Shown: piece by piece, positions 9,975 to 18,738 of the stretch
How the letters are laid out: every line of letters starts with the position of its first letter
How positions within the stretch are numbered: the stretch's first letter is position 1
NCBI GenBank assembly: GCA_000419545.1
Contig: ATTF01000003.1
Span: 1-64,000 of the forward strand
Direction: 5' to 3'
DNA: 64,000 nucleotides
Source of the DNA: Candidatus Pelagibacter ubique HIMB058
Lineage (GTDB): Bacteria; Pseudomonadota; Alphaproteobacteria; Pelagibacterales; Pelagibacteraceae
Notes under the pieces: generated by a model
Seen by the model: the letters and a program-made list of their open reading frames with translations, nothing else
Database searches by the model: none
Told to the model about the DNA's origin: nothing
Translations under genes and position numbers: made by a program

Positions 9975-10459
9975 AAGTTATTTTAATGTCTTACCTTTTT
10001 CAAATTGCGAATGCAGAGGAAATTAAAGGTTTAGCCAAAATAATTGATGGAGATACAGTTCATATCAATTCAAAAAAAATACGACTAGAAGGTATTGATG
10101 CCCCAGAAATTAAACAACAATGTAAAAAAAATTTTCTTAAAATTTCAGCATATATTGGTTTTAACTTCACCAAAGACTATTCTTGTGGAGTAGTTTCAAA
10201 AAATAAACTAATTGAAAAAATTAATAATACAGAAATTAATTGTATCTCAACTTCTAAAGATAGGTATAAAAGATATTTAGCTACTTGCTATAAAGAAAAA
10301 ATTAATCTTAATAAATGGATGGTAAGACGAGGATATGCTGTAGCTTATAAAAGATATTCTAAAGATTATGTAAGAGATGAAAATTATGCGAGAGAAAATA
10401 AGTTAGGTATTTGGCAAGGCAAATTTATAAGACCAGAAAAATGGAGAAAGCTTAATTAA
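9956..10459 (+). CDS. Secreted staphylococcal-nuclease-like (SNase) protein
   Basis: A 167-aa thermonuclease-fold protein with an N-terminal signal peptide ending near NANA/E21, so it is probably periplasmic or secreted. The SNase calcium and catalytic residues are recognisable: D31 and D33 in IIDGDTVHI, R43 in KIRLEGIDAPE, D48 and E51, plus a later RYKRYLATC segment. The GxDAPE and RGYAVAY motifs are family hallmarks. It probably degrades nucleic acid outside the cytoplasm, which would salvage phosphate or bases. The start lies inside the preceding gene. Confidence 0.88.
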   Translation: MAKFILKVILMSYLFQIANAEEIKGLAKIIDGDTVHINSKKIRLEGIDAPEIKQQCKKNFLKISAYIGFNFTKDYSCGVVSKNKLIEKINNTEINCISTSKDRYKRYLATCYKEKINLNKWMVRRGYAVAYKRYSKDYVRDENYARENKLGIWQGKFIRPEKWRKLN

Positions 10460-10479
10460 ATTTTAGTATAACTTTAAAA

Positions 10480-11079
10480 GTGATTCACTTTAAAAAAATT
10501 ATACTTTTTATTATTTTTTTTATTCTCTCAGCTTGCTCATCTATTCCTAAAAATACTCAAAATAGTTGCGCTATATTTGAAGAAAGATATCTTTGGTACA
10601 AGCACGCAAAAGCCTCTTATGAAAGATGGGGGGCGCCTATACATCTTCAGTTAGCTTTTGTTAAAAAAGAAAGTGATTTTAATTGGCTCGCAAAACCTCC
10701 AAGAACTAAACTATTTAAAGTAATACCGTTTAAGAGACCGTCATCTTCTTTTGGATATTCTCAAGCGGTTAAAGGGACATGGGAACAATATAAGAGGGAA
10801 ACAAATAGTCCTTTAGCAACGCGCGCTAGGTTTAAGGACTCAGTAGATTTTATAGGTTGGTATATTTATAAAACAAATGAAATTTTAAGAATTTCAAAAA
10901 AGGATGCGTATAGACAGTATCTTGCCTATTACAAAGGTTGGGGAGATTATAAAAATTATTCAAAAGACAAAAAAGCAATTATTTATGCAAAGTCAGTTAA
11001 AGATATGGCCAACAAATATAGAAAACAATTAACTCTTTGTAAGAAAAATTTAGATAAAAATAAGTATATTATTTTTTAA
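10480..11079 (+). CDS. Lipoprotein with lytic-transglycosylase-like (SLT) domain
   Basis: A 199-aa protein starting at GTG with a lipoprotein signal (lipobox LSAC, C19). The remainder resembles a soluble lytic transglycosylase-like fold: a probable catalytic Glu in FVKKESDF (E64), then SSSFGYSQAVKGTWEQYK and a YYKGWGDY segment similar to SLT motifs. It is likely an outer-membrane-anchored murein enzyme. Activity is inferred from the ESxF...GxxQ...Y pattern. The 3' end overlaps the RND pump gene convergently by 11 bases. Confidence 0.78.
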   Translation: MIHFKKIILFIIFFILSACSSIPKNTQNSCAIFEERYLWYKHAKASYERWGAPIHLQLAFVKKESDFNWLAKPPRTKLFKVIPFKRPSSSFGYSQAVKGTWEQYKRETNSPLATRARFKDSVDFIGWYIYKTNEILRISKKDAYRQYLAYYKGWGDYKNYSKDKKAIIYAKSVKDMANKYRKQLTLCKKNLDKNKYIIF

Positions 11080-14000
11080 GTTGTTTATTTAATTCAATCT
11101 CAACAGCATCTATCCTTTGAGTATTTTTACCAATGATTGAATAAATTGTAGGTATTACATAAAGAGTAAAAAATGTTGAAAATAACATTCCACCAAATAT
11201 TGTTATTCCAACTGTTAATCTGCTTGCTGCGCCAGGACCGGATCCTAAAATTAAAGGCAAGACACCGAATATTGTTGAAAGACTTGTCATTAAGATAGGT
11301 CTTAATCTTATAGTTGCGGCTTCAATAATTGAAGTTTCTAAATTCTTTCCTTCTTTTCTAAGTTGGTTTGCAAACTCAACAATTAGAATTCCATTCTTCG
11401 CTGACAAGCCAATTAAAATAATTAATGCTATCTGGCTATAAACATTAAGTGATGAACCAACAACGAGTAAGCCTAATAGTCCTCCTAAGATAGCCATAGG
11501 CACCGTCAACATAATAGTTAAAGGATGTCTCCAACTTTCAAATTGAGCACACATAGCTAGATAAGCAGTGATTAAGGCTAAAGCAAAGATTACGTAAAGT
11601 TCTGTATTAGTTTTTTTATATTCCTCACTTTCTCCTTTGTAAGCAATTTTTGCTTGAGGAGTGTTTTCTTCAACTACATTAACTAAAAATTTTAATGCTT
11701 CATCAAGCGAATAATCTCCAACAAGTCTTGCAGAAATTGTTACAGCTTTTTGTCTATTATATCTTGCTAAAAACGGTGACTGACCTTTTTCATCATATTG
11801 AACTAAATTAGAGACTGAAACCAATTTCCCATTGTTTTTAGATCTAACAAAAACTTTACTTATACTCTCAGGTTCTTGTCTATCTTTGATATCACCTTGT
11901 AAAATAATTGAATATTCTTTTCCATCTCTAGTGAAATTAGTAACTCTTTTTGATCCAAATATTGTTTCAATAGTTCTTCCAATCTCTTCAGTGGATACGC
12001 CTAAATCAGCAGCTTTCTTTTGATCTATTTGAACATTAAGTTGAGGCTTATTTAGATCAAAATCATCTTGTATTGATGTTAACCCAGGATTTTTTCTCGC
12101 TTCTCTTTTTATGATATCTTTCCATTCAATTAATTGATCATAGGTATTTCCTAAAATTACAAATTGAACAGGGCTCTCCACACCACCAGTTCTTATACCT
12201 TGTGGCATAATTGGAAAGGCAAGTACTCCAGGTACTTTTGAAATTTCTCTAAATGACTCTCTCATAATCTTAACACCATGACGATCTCTTTTTGCCCATG
12301 GCTCTAGTAGCACAATTATAAAACCACTATTAACTTGTTTTGCTGATTTTCCAAAACCAGGAACTCGCATAATTAATTTTCTGTATTCTCCTTTACCAAC
12401 TTTAGGTAGCAGCAAACTTTCAATATCTTCAGCTCTATCTTTAGTAAAATTAAATCCGGACCCTTGTGGAGCTTTAACAATCACAAAAAAAGCACCTCTG
12501 TCTTCAGGCGCAATTAGTTCTTTTGGCGCAAAATTAAAAAAGAATAAAGTTAAAGCTAATGTACCTGCTAAAAAAGAAATAATAATTTTTTTCTTATTTA
12601 TCCATCCAATTAAGGATTGTTTATATATTTGAGTAAGATTTTTTAAGAAGCTTTCAAATTTCAAAACAATTTTTGATTTGTTCATCTTCTTATTTAAGAA
12701 CTTGCTTCCAAGCATTGGACTTAATGATAAGGCGACAAAACTTGAGATAACGACAGCTGAAGCCAATGTAATTGCGGTTTGAGTAAATAGTACGCCTGTT
12801 ATACCTTTGATAAAAACTAAAGGAACAAATACAGCCACCAAGACAACAGTGGTTGCGATAATTGCAAAAGATACTTGTTTTGCACCTTTATAGGCAGCAA
12901 CTAAAGGCGTATCACCAAGCTCAATACGTCTTACTATATTTTCTAACATCACAATCGCATCATCTACGACGATACCAATGGCAAGTACTAACGCCATTAA
13001 AGTAAAGAGGTTAATAGAGAAATCAAAAATATAGATTGATAGAAATGTAGAAATTAAAGAAACAGGTAAAGCTATTAACGGAACTATTAGAGCTCTTAAA
13101 TTTCCAAGGAACAGATAAATAATTATTGTAACAAGTATTAGTGCAATAATTAATGTTTTATATACTTCACTTATTGCAGCTTTGATGTAATTGCTCCGAT
13201 CAAAAGAAACTTCTAAAGTGGTTCCAGGTGGAAGTGTAGGTTTTATTTCTTCAATTTTGTCTTTCACACCATTTGCTACAGCAATGGTGTTTGCATCTGA
13301 CTGTTGGTAAATTCCAATTCCTACTACTTGTTTTCCATTTCCCTTAAACAAAGTTCGAGTGGACTCGGCTCCTAATTCTACACGAGCAACATCAGATAAA
13401 GTGATTATAGAACCATCGTTTGCTCTTTTTAAAGGAAGTTTTTTATAATTATCTAAATCCTTATAAGCTTTATCTAACTTTATTGTTAGATCGATATCTT
13501 TAGATTCTATTCTACCTGCAGGAAATTCTACGTTTTCTTTTCTTAATGCATTTTCAACTTCTTGAGTTGTTATATCTCGTGCAGCAAGTGCTATAGGATC
13601 TAACCAAACTCTTAATGATAATTCTCTTTGACCACCCAATCTAACTCTACCTACGCCTTCAACAGTTGAAAAATTATCTGTTAAATATCTATCTGCATAA
13701 TCAGTTAGTTCTAAGTCTGTCATTGTTTCAGAATTAAATGACAACCACATTGTAGTTCTCATTCCTGCACTTTGTTTATAAATTTCTGGTTGTTCAGCCC
13801 CGTCTGGCAAATTATCAAGAACTCGTGCTACAGAACTTCTTACGTCATTTGCTACATCATCTAAGTCGAGACCAGTATCAAATGTAAGAGTAATTCTTGA
13901 ACTTTCATCTTCACTAAAAGAATCTATAGTTTCAAGTCCTGGAGTTCCTCCAACAAAATCTTCTAATTTTTGAGTAATTTGCGTATCAACAATTTCTGCA

Positions 14001-14164
14001 GAAGCTCCTCTGTACTCAGTTTGAATAGTAACTACTGGTGGTTGAACGTCTGGAAGTTCATCTGTAGGAATTTCTTGAAAAGTAACTAGGCCAAATATAA
14101 CAAGCACTAAACTCATTACAGAAGCCACTACCGGTCTTTTAATTGATAAATCTGTAAGAAACAT
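11069..14164 (-). CDS. RND-family efflux pump inner-membrane permease
   Basis: A 1031-aa AcrB/MexB-type proton-driven exporter with the usual two halves: a first transmembrane helix at the N-terminus, large periplasmic loops, and transmembrane bundles around residues 335-550 and 855-1020. Conserved helix-4 acidic residues occur in ALVLAIGIVVDDAIVMLENI. The adaptor gene lies 1 base upstream in the same operon and no outer-membrane channel gene is adjacent. Substrates are unknown; the HAE-1 type usually exports hydrophobic compounds. Confidence 0.93.
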   Translation of the reverse strand: MFLTDLSIKRPVVASVMSLVLVIFGLVTFQEIPTDELPDVQPPVVTIQTEYRGASAEIVDTQITQKLEDFVGGTPGLETIDSFSEDESSRITLTFDTGLDLDDVANDVRSSVARVLDNLPDGAEQPEIYKQSAGMRTTMWLSFNSETMTDLELTDYADRYLTDNFSTVEGVGRVRLGGQRELSLRVWLDPIALAARDITTQEVENALRKENVEFPAGRIESKDIDLTIKLDKAYKDLDNYKKLPLKRANDGSIITLSDVARVELGAESTRTLFKGNGKQVVGIGIYQQSDANTIAVANGVKDKIEEIKPTLPPGTTLEVSFDRSNYIKAAISEVYKTLIIALILVTIIIYLFLGNLRALIVPLIALPVSLISTFLSIYIFDFSINLFTLMALVLAIGIVVDDAIVMLENIVRRIELGDTPLVAAYKGAKQVSFAIIATTVVLVAVFVPLVFIKGITGVLFTQTAITLASAVVISSFVALSLSPMLGSKFLNKKMNKSKIVLKFESFLKNLTQIYKQSLIGWINKKKIIISFLAGTLALTLFFFNFAPKELIAPEDRGAFFVIVKAPQGSGFNFTKDRAEDIESLLLPKVGKGEYRKLIMRVPGFGKSAKQVNSGFIIVLLEPWAKRDRHGVKIMRESFREISKVPGVLAFPIMPQGIRTGGVESPVQFVILGNTYDQLIEWKDIIKREARKNPGLTSIQDDFDLNKPQLNVQIDQKKAADLGVSTEEIGRTIETIFGSKRVTNFTRDGKEYSIILQGDIKDRQEPESISKVFVRSKNNGKLVSVSNLVQYDEKGQSPFLARYNRQKAVTISARLVGDYSLDEALKFLVNVVEENTPQAKIAYKGESEEYKKTNTELYVIFALALITAYLAMCAQFESWRHPLTIMLTVPMAILGGLLGLLVVGSSLNVYSQIALIILIGLSAKNGILIVEFANQLRKEGKNLETSIIEAATIRLRPILMTSLSTIFGVLPLILGSGPGAASRLTVGITIFGGMLFSTFFTLYVIPTIYSIIGKNTQRIDAVEIELNKQLKK

Positions 14165-14165
14165 A

Positions 14166-15038
14166 TTATTTTGGATTTATTACTTTTATTTTAGCTTTAT
14201 TCCTAACTTTAGAAACACCTTCGCTTATAACTACATCTCCTTCAGATAAACCTGATAGAACAGAAACTTTCCCAAAATTTCGTTTTCCAATTTTTATATT
14301 CTTTTGTTCTGCAGTGTCATTGTTAACAATAAAAACAAATGCAGTATCGCCCTGAATAGTAACAGCGCTTTCCGGAATACCTATTTGATCTGTCTCATTA
14401 TAAATTACTTTAACCGTCATTAATTGACCTGGGATAATTTTAAATTCTGAGTTATCAACTAATATTCTTGCCAGAATAGATCTTGTAGAAGGGTCTATTC
14501 TTGAACTCACAGACTCAACCTTTCCCTCAAAAACTTTTTCAAAGGCTGAGTTTGTTATCTCCGTTTTTAATCCTGGTTTAAGAACGCTTACATAATTTTC
14601 TGGAACTTTTATATCTATTACAATTTTTTTTAGATCATCTAATGTAATTATCAAACTGTTTGAACCAAGCACTCCTTGAGCTATTTCTCTAGTTCCAAGT
14701 TTACCTTCAAAGTCAGCTTTAATTTCCGTTCCATCTAAAAGTTTTGTAATTACTTCATCTTTTTTTACAAATCTATTATCAACATTCAATTCACCATCAA
14801 TATTAGTTCTGGTAATACGATAAGTTTTAGAATTTTGGGCAATCGCAGTACCGAATGTTTCAATACTGTTATAAAAAAGAGATTTTTCAACCACAGTTGT
14901 AATTACCCCTGGCGCAGGTCTTACACTAAATTTCTTTTTGAAGTGTAAACCTATAAAATATCTAGCTGCAATAACTGCAAAAACTATTATAAAAAATATT
15001 ATTAAAAAAACTTTTAATTTAGTTGATGTAATTTTCAT
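14166..15038 (-). CDS. RND efflux periplasmic adaptor (membrane fusion protein)
   Basis: A 290-aa HlyD/AcrA-type adaptor with an N-terminal membrane anchor (residues 8-27). A short lipoyl/barrel-sandwich region (about 48-140), a beta-barrel (about 140-215) and a membrane-proximal domain with IGIPESAVTIQGDTAFVFIV follow. The alpha-helical hairpin is nearly absent, which makes it shorter than AcrA. It is coupled to the upstream sulfurtransferase by a one-base overlap and lies 1 base from the pump gene. It would link the pump to an outer-membrane channel encoded elsewhere. Confidence 0.9.
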   Translation of the reverse strand: MKITSTKLKVFLIIFFIIVFAVIAARYFIGLHFKKKFSVRPAPGVITTVVEKSLFYNSIETFGTAIAQNSKTYRITRTNIDGELNVDNRFVKKDEVITKLLDGTEIKADFEGKLGTREIAQGVLGSNSLIITLDDLKKIVIDIKVPENYVSVLKPGLKTEITNSAFEKVFEGKVESVSSRIDPSTRSILARILVDNSEFKIIPGQLMTVKVIYNETDQIGIPESAVTIQGDTAFVFIVNNDTAEQKNIKIGKRNFGKVSVLSGLSEGDVVISEGVSKVRNKAKIKVINPK

Positions 15039-15856
15039 TATTCTTTAAGTCCGTATTCTGCCCATGACCCGTCATAGATCATTGGTTTTTTACCACTTAT
15101 AATAGAATTAGCTAGGCCTAAAATACAAGCCGTTACACCTGAACCGCACGTAAAAGCCATCTCTTTTTCTAAAGATATATTATTATCTGTAAAAACCTTA
15201 GTCAGATCATCTTTGTTTTTGAATGTTTTATTCTCAGAATTAATTAATTCTGTAAATGGTAAATTTATAGATCCACTAATATTTCCACTTCTAAGCTCAG
15301 CTCTTGGTTCTGGCTGTAAACCTAGAAATCTTTGTTTGCCTCTAGCATCAATTAACTGAAACTTTTTTTTAATAATATTTTCGTTAACTATATTTTTATC
15401 GATTACCATGTTTTTATTTTCATTTGCTGTGTAATTGGTAGTTAAAAATTTGACTAAATTTTTATCAACTGGTCTTTTCTCATCAGACCACTTTTTAAAG
15501 CCTCCATCTAATACTGATACTAAACTAGGATCATGGCCAAAATATAAAAAATTATACCAAACTCTACAGGAGCTTATGACATCTGAATTATCATAAACTA
15601 TAACGTGGTCACTATTATTAATACCAAGTTCAGAAACATTTTTTTCCCAATCATTTTTTTTACTCAACATGTGGGGTAATTTTGAACTCTGGTCAGAATT
15701 TTTATCTAAATCAAAAAATATTGCATTCTTGATGTGGTTTTCTTGATACTCTTTTAAAGCATCTCTATTAGTATTTGGTAAATGCCAGCTTGCATCTAAA
15801 ATTTTAACATGGTCTAAATTTTCATTTAACCAGTCAGTTGTAACTAGTTGTTTCAT
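15038..15856 (-). CDS. sseA: 3-mercaptopyruvate/thiosulfate sulfurtransferase
   Basis: A 272-aa tandem-rhodanese enzyme that moves sulfur from 3-mercaptopyruvate or thiosulfate to thiol acceptors. The active-site loop CGSGVTA (catalytic C237) matches mercaptopyruvate sulfurtransferases rather than CRKGVTA-type thiosulfate enzymes. The inactive N-terminal rhodanese domain shows DNSDVISSCRVWY and VLDGGFKKW. It sits between msrA and the RND adaptor with one-base overlaps on both sides, a plausible redox/sulfur-linked operon. Confidence 0.9.
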   Translation of the reverse strand: MKQLVTTDWLNENLDHVKILDASWHLPNTNRDALKEYQENHIKNAIFFDLDKNSDQSSKLPHMLSKKNDWEKNVSELGINNSDHVIVYDNSDVISSCRVWYNFLYFGHDPSLVSVLDGGFKKWSDEKRPVDKNLVKFLTTNYTANENKNMVIDKNIVNENIIKKKFQLIDARGKQRFLGLQPEPRAELRSGNISGSINLPFTELINSENKTFKNKDDLTKVFTDNNISLEKEMAFTCGSGVTACILGLANSIISGKKPMIYDGSWAEYGLKE

Positions 15857-16302
15857 TATCTATTTTTTTCAATGTATTTTTGATGATATTCTTCTGCTTT
15901 ACAGTAGTTTTTTATTTCTGAAATATTTGTTTGAACTTTTCCATCATGTTTTTTGTTATACTCGTCAAAAACTTCTAAAGCTTCCTTTTTTTGTGTTTCG
16001 TTTTCATAAAATATTTCACTTCTATATTGTGTACCAACATCGGGGTATTGCATGTCTTTTTGTGTTGGATCATGCATTTTAAAAAATAAATCTAAAATTT
16101 TTCTATAAGAGATGACTTTTTCATCGAATGTTAATTGTACAACTTCTGCATGACCTGAATTTCCTGTGCAAACTTCTTCATAAGTTACTTTCGGATTATG
16201 ACCACCAGCGTAACCAACTTCAGTTTGAATAATGCCAGGTTTATTTTTAAAGTTTTCCTCAGGTTTCCAAAAACATCCAAGAGCGAGTGTACATTTCTGC
16301 AT
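15856..16302 (-). CDS. msrA: Peptide methionine-S-sulfoxide reductase MsrA
   Basis: A 148-aa enzyme reducing S-epimers of methionine sulfoxide in proteins. The active-site GCFW motif has C10, and TEVGYAGG and the CTGNSGHAEVV segment are diagnostic. A C-terminal resolving-type Cys occurs in NYCKAEEYHQKY. It is slightly shorter than the usual 160-210 aa, lacking N- and C-terminal extensions. First gene of the minus-strand msrA-sseA-adaptor-RND operon. Confidence 0.95.
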   Translation of the reverse strand: MQKCTLALGCFWKPEENFKNKPGIIQTEVGYAGGHNPKVTYEEVCTGNSGHAEVVQLTFDEKVISYRKILDLFFKMHDPTQKDMQYPDVGTQYRSEIFYENETQKKEALEVFDEYNKKHDGKVQTNISEIKNYCKAEEYHQKYIEKNR

Positions 16303-16341
16303 AAGTTAATTAGTATAATAAGTTATTGAAAGGATAGTAAA

Positions 16342-17223
16342 TTGTTATCACAAAATCAAATAGGCGTATTGTACATGGTTGGAAGCGTTATTTGCTTCTC
16401 CATAATGGATATTTGTGTGAAGTGGTTAGATTATTATCCAATTGGGCAAGTTCTCTTCTTAAGATTTTTTATAGGGTTTATTCCTATTATCTTTATTATT
16501 CCTAAGGAAAAAATATTTACATTTTATAAAACTAATAGACCAGGCCTGCATGCATTCAGGGCTATCTGCGGTGCCTTAGCAATTATTGCTTTATTTTTTG
16601 GATTAAGAGAATTGCCATTAGCAGATGTCGTATCACTTACTTTTGGTGGACCAATTTTCGTAACAATTGCATCAATTATTTTTCTTTCTGAAAAGGTGGG
16701 AATAAGAAGGTGGTCAGCTGTGTTCCTCGGCTTTTTAGGGATGCTACTAATTGTTCAACCAGCTTTTACTGATTTGAATTATTACTACATTACCCCGATT
16801 GTATTTTGTATATTTTTTGCTTGTGTAGCTATAAGTGTAAGGTCTTTATCCAAAACAGAAGCTAATTATACAATAGCATTTTATTTTACGTTTCTATGTG
16901 CTGCTTTAGGCTTATGTACAGTTTTCTTTAGTGATTGGGTTATGCCAACACCAATAGATTTTGCATTATTTTTTGTTCTAGGGTTGTGTGGCAGTGTAGC
17001 AAATTTATTGTTAACTCAAAGTTATAGATTAGCAGAGGCATCATTAGTAACTCCAATTAAATATCTAAGTTTAGTCTTTGCTATTTTATTTGGTTATTTT
17101 ATATGGAGTGAAGTTCCAAAAATTTTAACACTACTTGGAGCAGCGCTAGTCATAATCAGCTCATTAATAATTTTCATGAGAGAAAATAAATTGAAAAAGC
17201 AAATCGTTGCACCTAGAACATGA
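16342..17223 (+). CDS. EamA/DMT-family transporter
   Basis: A 293-aa inner-membrane protein of the drug/metabolite transporter superfamily with about ten transmembrane helices in two EamA repeats (residues about 8-140 and 150-285). The first repeat shows FFGLRELPLADVVSLTFGGPIF and the second SYRLAEASLVTPIKYL. I use the TTG at 16342 because an AAAGGA ribosome-binding site precedes it and the hydrophobic first helix starts right after. An internal Met at residue 12 is the alternative. Substrate unknown. Confidence 0.85.
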   Translation: MLSQNQIGVLYMVGSVICFSIMDICVKWLDYYPIGQVLFLRFFIGFIPIIFIIPKEKIFTFYKTNRPGLHAFRAICGALAIIALFFGLRELPLADVVSLTFGGPIFVTIASIIFLSEKVGIRRWSAVFLGFLGMLLIVQPAFTDLNYYYITPIVFCIFFACVAISVRSLSKTEANYTIAFYFTFLCAALGLCTVFFSDWVMPTPIDFALFFVLGLCGSVANLLLTQSYRLAEASLVTPIKYLSLVFAILFGYFIWSEVPKILTLLGAALVIISSLIIFMRENKLKKQIVAPRT

Positions 17224-17864
17224 GCAATTTCTACACTAAGGGTAAACCCCCACATTACTGGACTAAAGCCAAAAAAATTTTATCAAGAAAAGACAAGGTT
17301 ATGAAAAAATTAATCAATAACTATAAAGATGGAAATTTAATCACACGAAACGATGTTTTTTTCTCACTTTGTAAAAGCATAATAGGCCAGCAAATAAGTG
17401 TAGCTGCTGCTAATTCTGTTTTTTTAAAATTTAAAAAAAAATGTAAAAATAAAATTAATGCGAGAACAGTAAATAAATTGTCTTTTAATAGTTTAAAGAG
17501 CTGTGGCTTAAGCAAACAAAAAGTTAAGGGTATAAAAGATTTAGCTAAAAGAATTCTAGACAAAAGTTTTAAACCGAGTTTGATTAAAAATATGACAGAC
17601 GAAGAAGCAATTGAATATCTTTCTAATTTAAGACAAATAGGGAGATGGTCTGCTGAAATGATACTCTTATTTACTTTTAACAGATCTAATATATGGCCTT
17701 TACAGGATATAGGCCTATTAAGAGCTGTCTCAAATAATTATAATAAAAAATATTTTCCGCCTAAAAGCTTCTTAGATAAATTATATAAAAAATTTACACC
17801 TTATTGCTCGGTGGCCACTTGGTATCTGTGGAGATCAATAGATAACGAGCCAATACAGTATTAA
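17220..17864 (+). CDS. DNA-3-methyladenine glycosylase II-like (HhH-GPD)
   Basis: A 214-aa AlkA-type base-excision glycosylase removing alkylated bases. The HhH-GPD core runs from about residue 45 to 200: the helix-hairpin-helix LRQIGRWSAEMILLF and the catalytic Asp in WPLQDIGLLRA. It lacks the N-terminal AlkA domain of E. coli. No C-terminal iron-sulfur cluster cysteines are seen, unlike MutY/Nth. It overlaps the transporter gene by 4 bases (ATGA). Its last bases overlap the convergent DUF1330 gene. Confidence 0.85.
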   Translation: MSNFYTKGKPPHYWTKAKKILSRKDKVMKKLINNYKDGNLITRNDVFFSLCKSIIGQQISVAAANSVFLKFKKKCKNKINARTVNKLSFNSLKSCGLSKQKVKGIKDLAKRILDKSFKPSLIKNMTDEEAIEYLSNLRQIGRWSAEMILLFTFNRSNIWPLQDIGLLRAVSNNYNKKYFPPKSFLDKLYKKFTPYCSVATWYLWRSIDNEPIQY

Positions 17865-18148
17865 GCACCTTCTACCGTTTGGTGGTGTCTGACTGCATGT
17901 CCTTTTAAGATATCGTGGGCTTCTTGATATTCTTTTGAATTGTAGAATAAATTAGCTTCTTCATATGATGGAAATTCTATTACAACTGTTCTAGGTGACG
18001 TCTCACCCTCATTGGTTGTTGTTTTTCCACCTCTGATTAGAAACTTACCTTTATATTTTTCAACTGCGGCTCTAGCTTTCACAGCGTATTCTTTAAGTTT
18101 ACCCTCATTTGTAATACTTTTATAAACACAAACTACATAACCTTTCAT
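17861..18148 (-). CDS. DUF1330 family protein
   Basis: A 95-aa protein with the ferredoxin-like dimeric alpha/beta fold of DUF1330. It shows the typical GKFLIRGGK, VVIEFPSYEEANLFYNS and EYQEAHDIL motifs. A good AGGAG ribosome-binding site lies 6 bases before the ATG. Function in the family is not established. It diverges from the phosphoribosyltransferase gene with only 33 bases between, so promoters must overlap. Confidence 0.85.
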   Translation of the reverse strand: MKGYVVCVYKSITNEGKLKEYAVKARAAVEKYKGKFLIRGGKTTTNEGETSPRTVVIEFPSYEEANLFYNSKEYQEAHDILKGHAVRHHQTVEGA

Positions 18149-18181
18149 TTACAACTCCTACAAAATAAATTAACTTTTTTC

Positions 18182-18709
18182 ATGGCAGATAAACTTATCA
18201 TTGATTGGAAAGAGTATAATCTAATCGTAGAAAAATTAGCAATACAAATTCATCAAAGCGGATTTAAACCTGACATGCTTATTGGAATAATGAGAGGAGG
18301 AGCTCCCATTATAGATGTATTAAGCAGAGTATTTAAACTTAAATGTGCTTATCTAGCTGTAGAGTCTTATTCTGGCGAAGGTACAGAAGACCAACAAGGT
18401 GAATTAGTTTTTTCTAGAGAAATGAGCTCAACTGTTCAAGAAATGAAGGGAAACATACTTCTTTGTGATGATTTATCAGACACGGGTGTAACGCTAAATA
18501 AAAGTATTGATTGGTTAAAGAAATACCCAGCACTAAAAGGAAATATAAAGGAAATTAAAACAGCTGTTCTTTGGAAGAAAAAAGACTCAACTTTTGAACC
18601 AGATTTTTGCGCTCAAAAACTAGATAGCAATCCGTGGATAGTTCAGCCTTTTGAACATTACGAAGAAATTCGTGTAGAAGATTTAATTAAAAAACATCAA
18701 GGAAGCTAA
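18182..18709 (+). CDS. Purine phosphoribosyltransferase
   Basis: A 175-aa type I phosphoribosyltransferase with the PRPP-binding loop ILLCDDLSDTGVTL and an N-terminal IGIMRGGAPIIDVLSR segment. The C-terminal NPWIVQPFEHYE hood resembles Gpt/xanthine-guanine or hypoxanthine enzymes. It is convergent with a purine permease across a strong terminator, so it probably converts imported free purine base to the nucleotide. Exact base specificity is not determined by motif. Confidence 0.82.
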   Translation: MADKLIIDWKEYNLIVEKLAIQIHQSGFKPDMLIGIMRGGAPIIDVLSRVFKLKCAYLAVESYSGEGTEDQQGELVFSREMSSTVQEMKGNILLCDDLSDTGVTLNKSIDWLKKYPALKGNIKEIKTAVLWKKKDSTFEPDFCAQKLDSNPWIVQPFEHYEEIRVEDLIKKHQGS

Positions 18710-18731
18710 AGGGCCAGCGTGAACCGGCCCT
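18710..18731. terminator. Bidirectional terminator between purine PRT and permease genes
   Basis: AGGGCC at 18710-18715 pairs with GGCCCT at 18726-18731. A-rich runs lie on the left and TAAAAT on the right. The 6-bp GC stem sits exactly between two convergent genes. It is one of the few GC-rich hairpins in this AT-rich window. Confidence 0.75.
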
Positions 18732-18738
18732 AAAATCA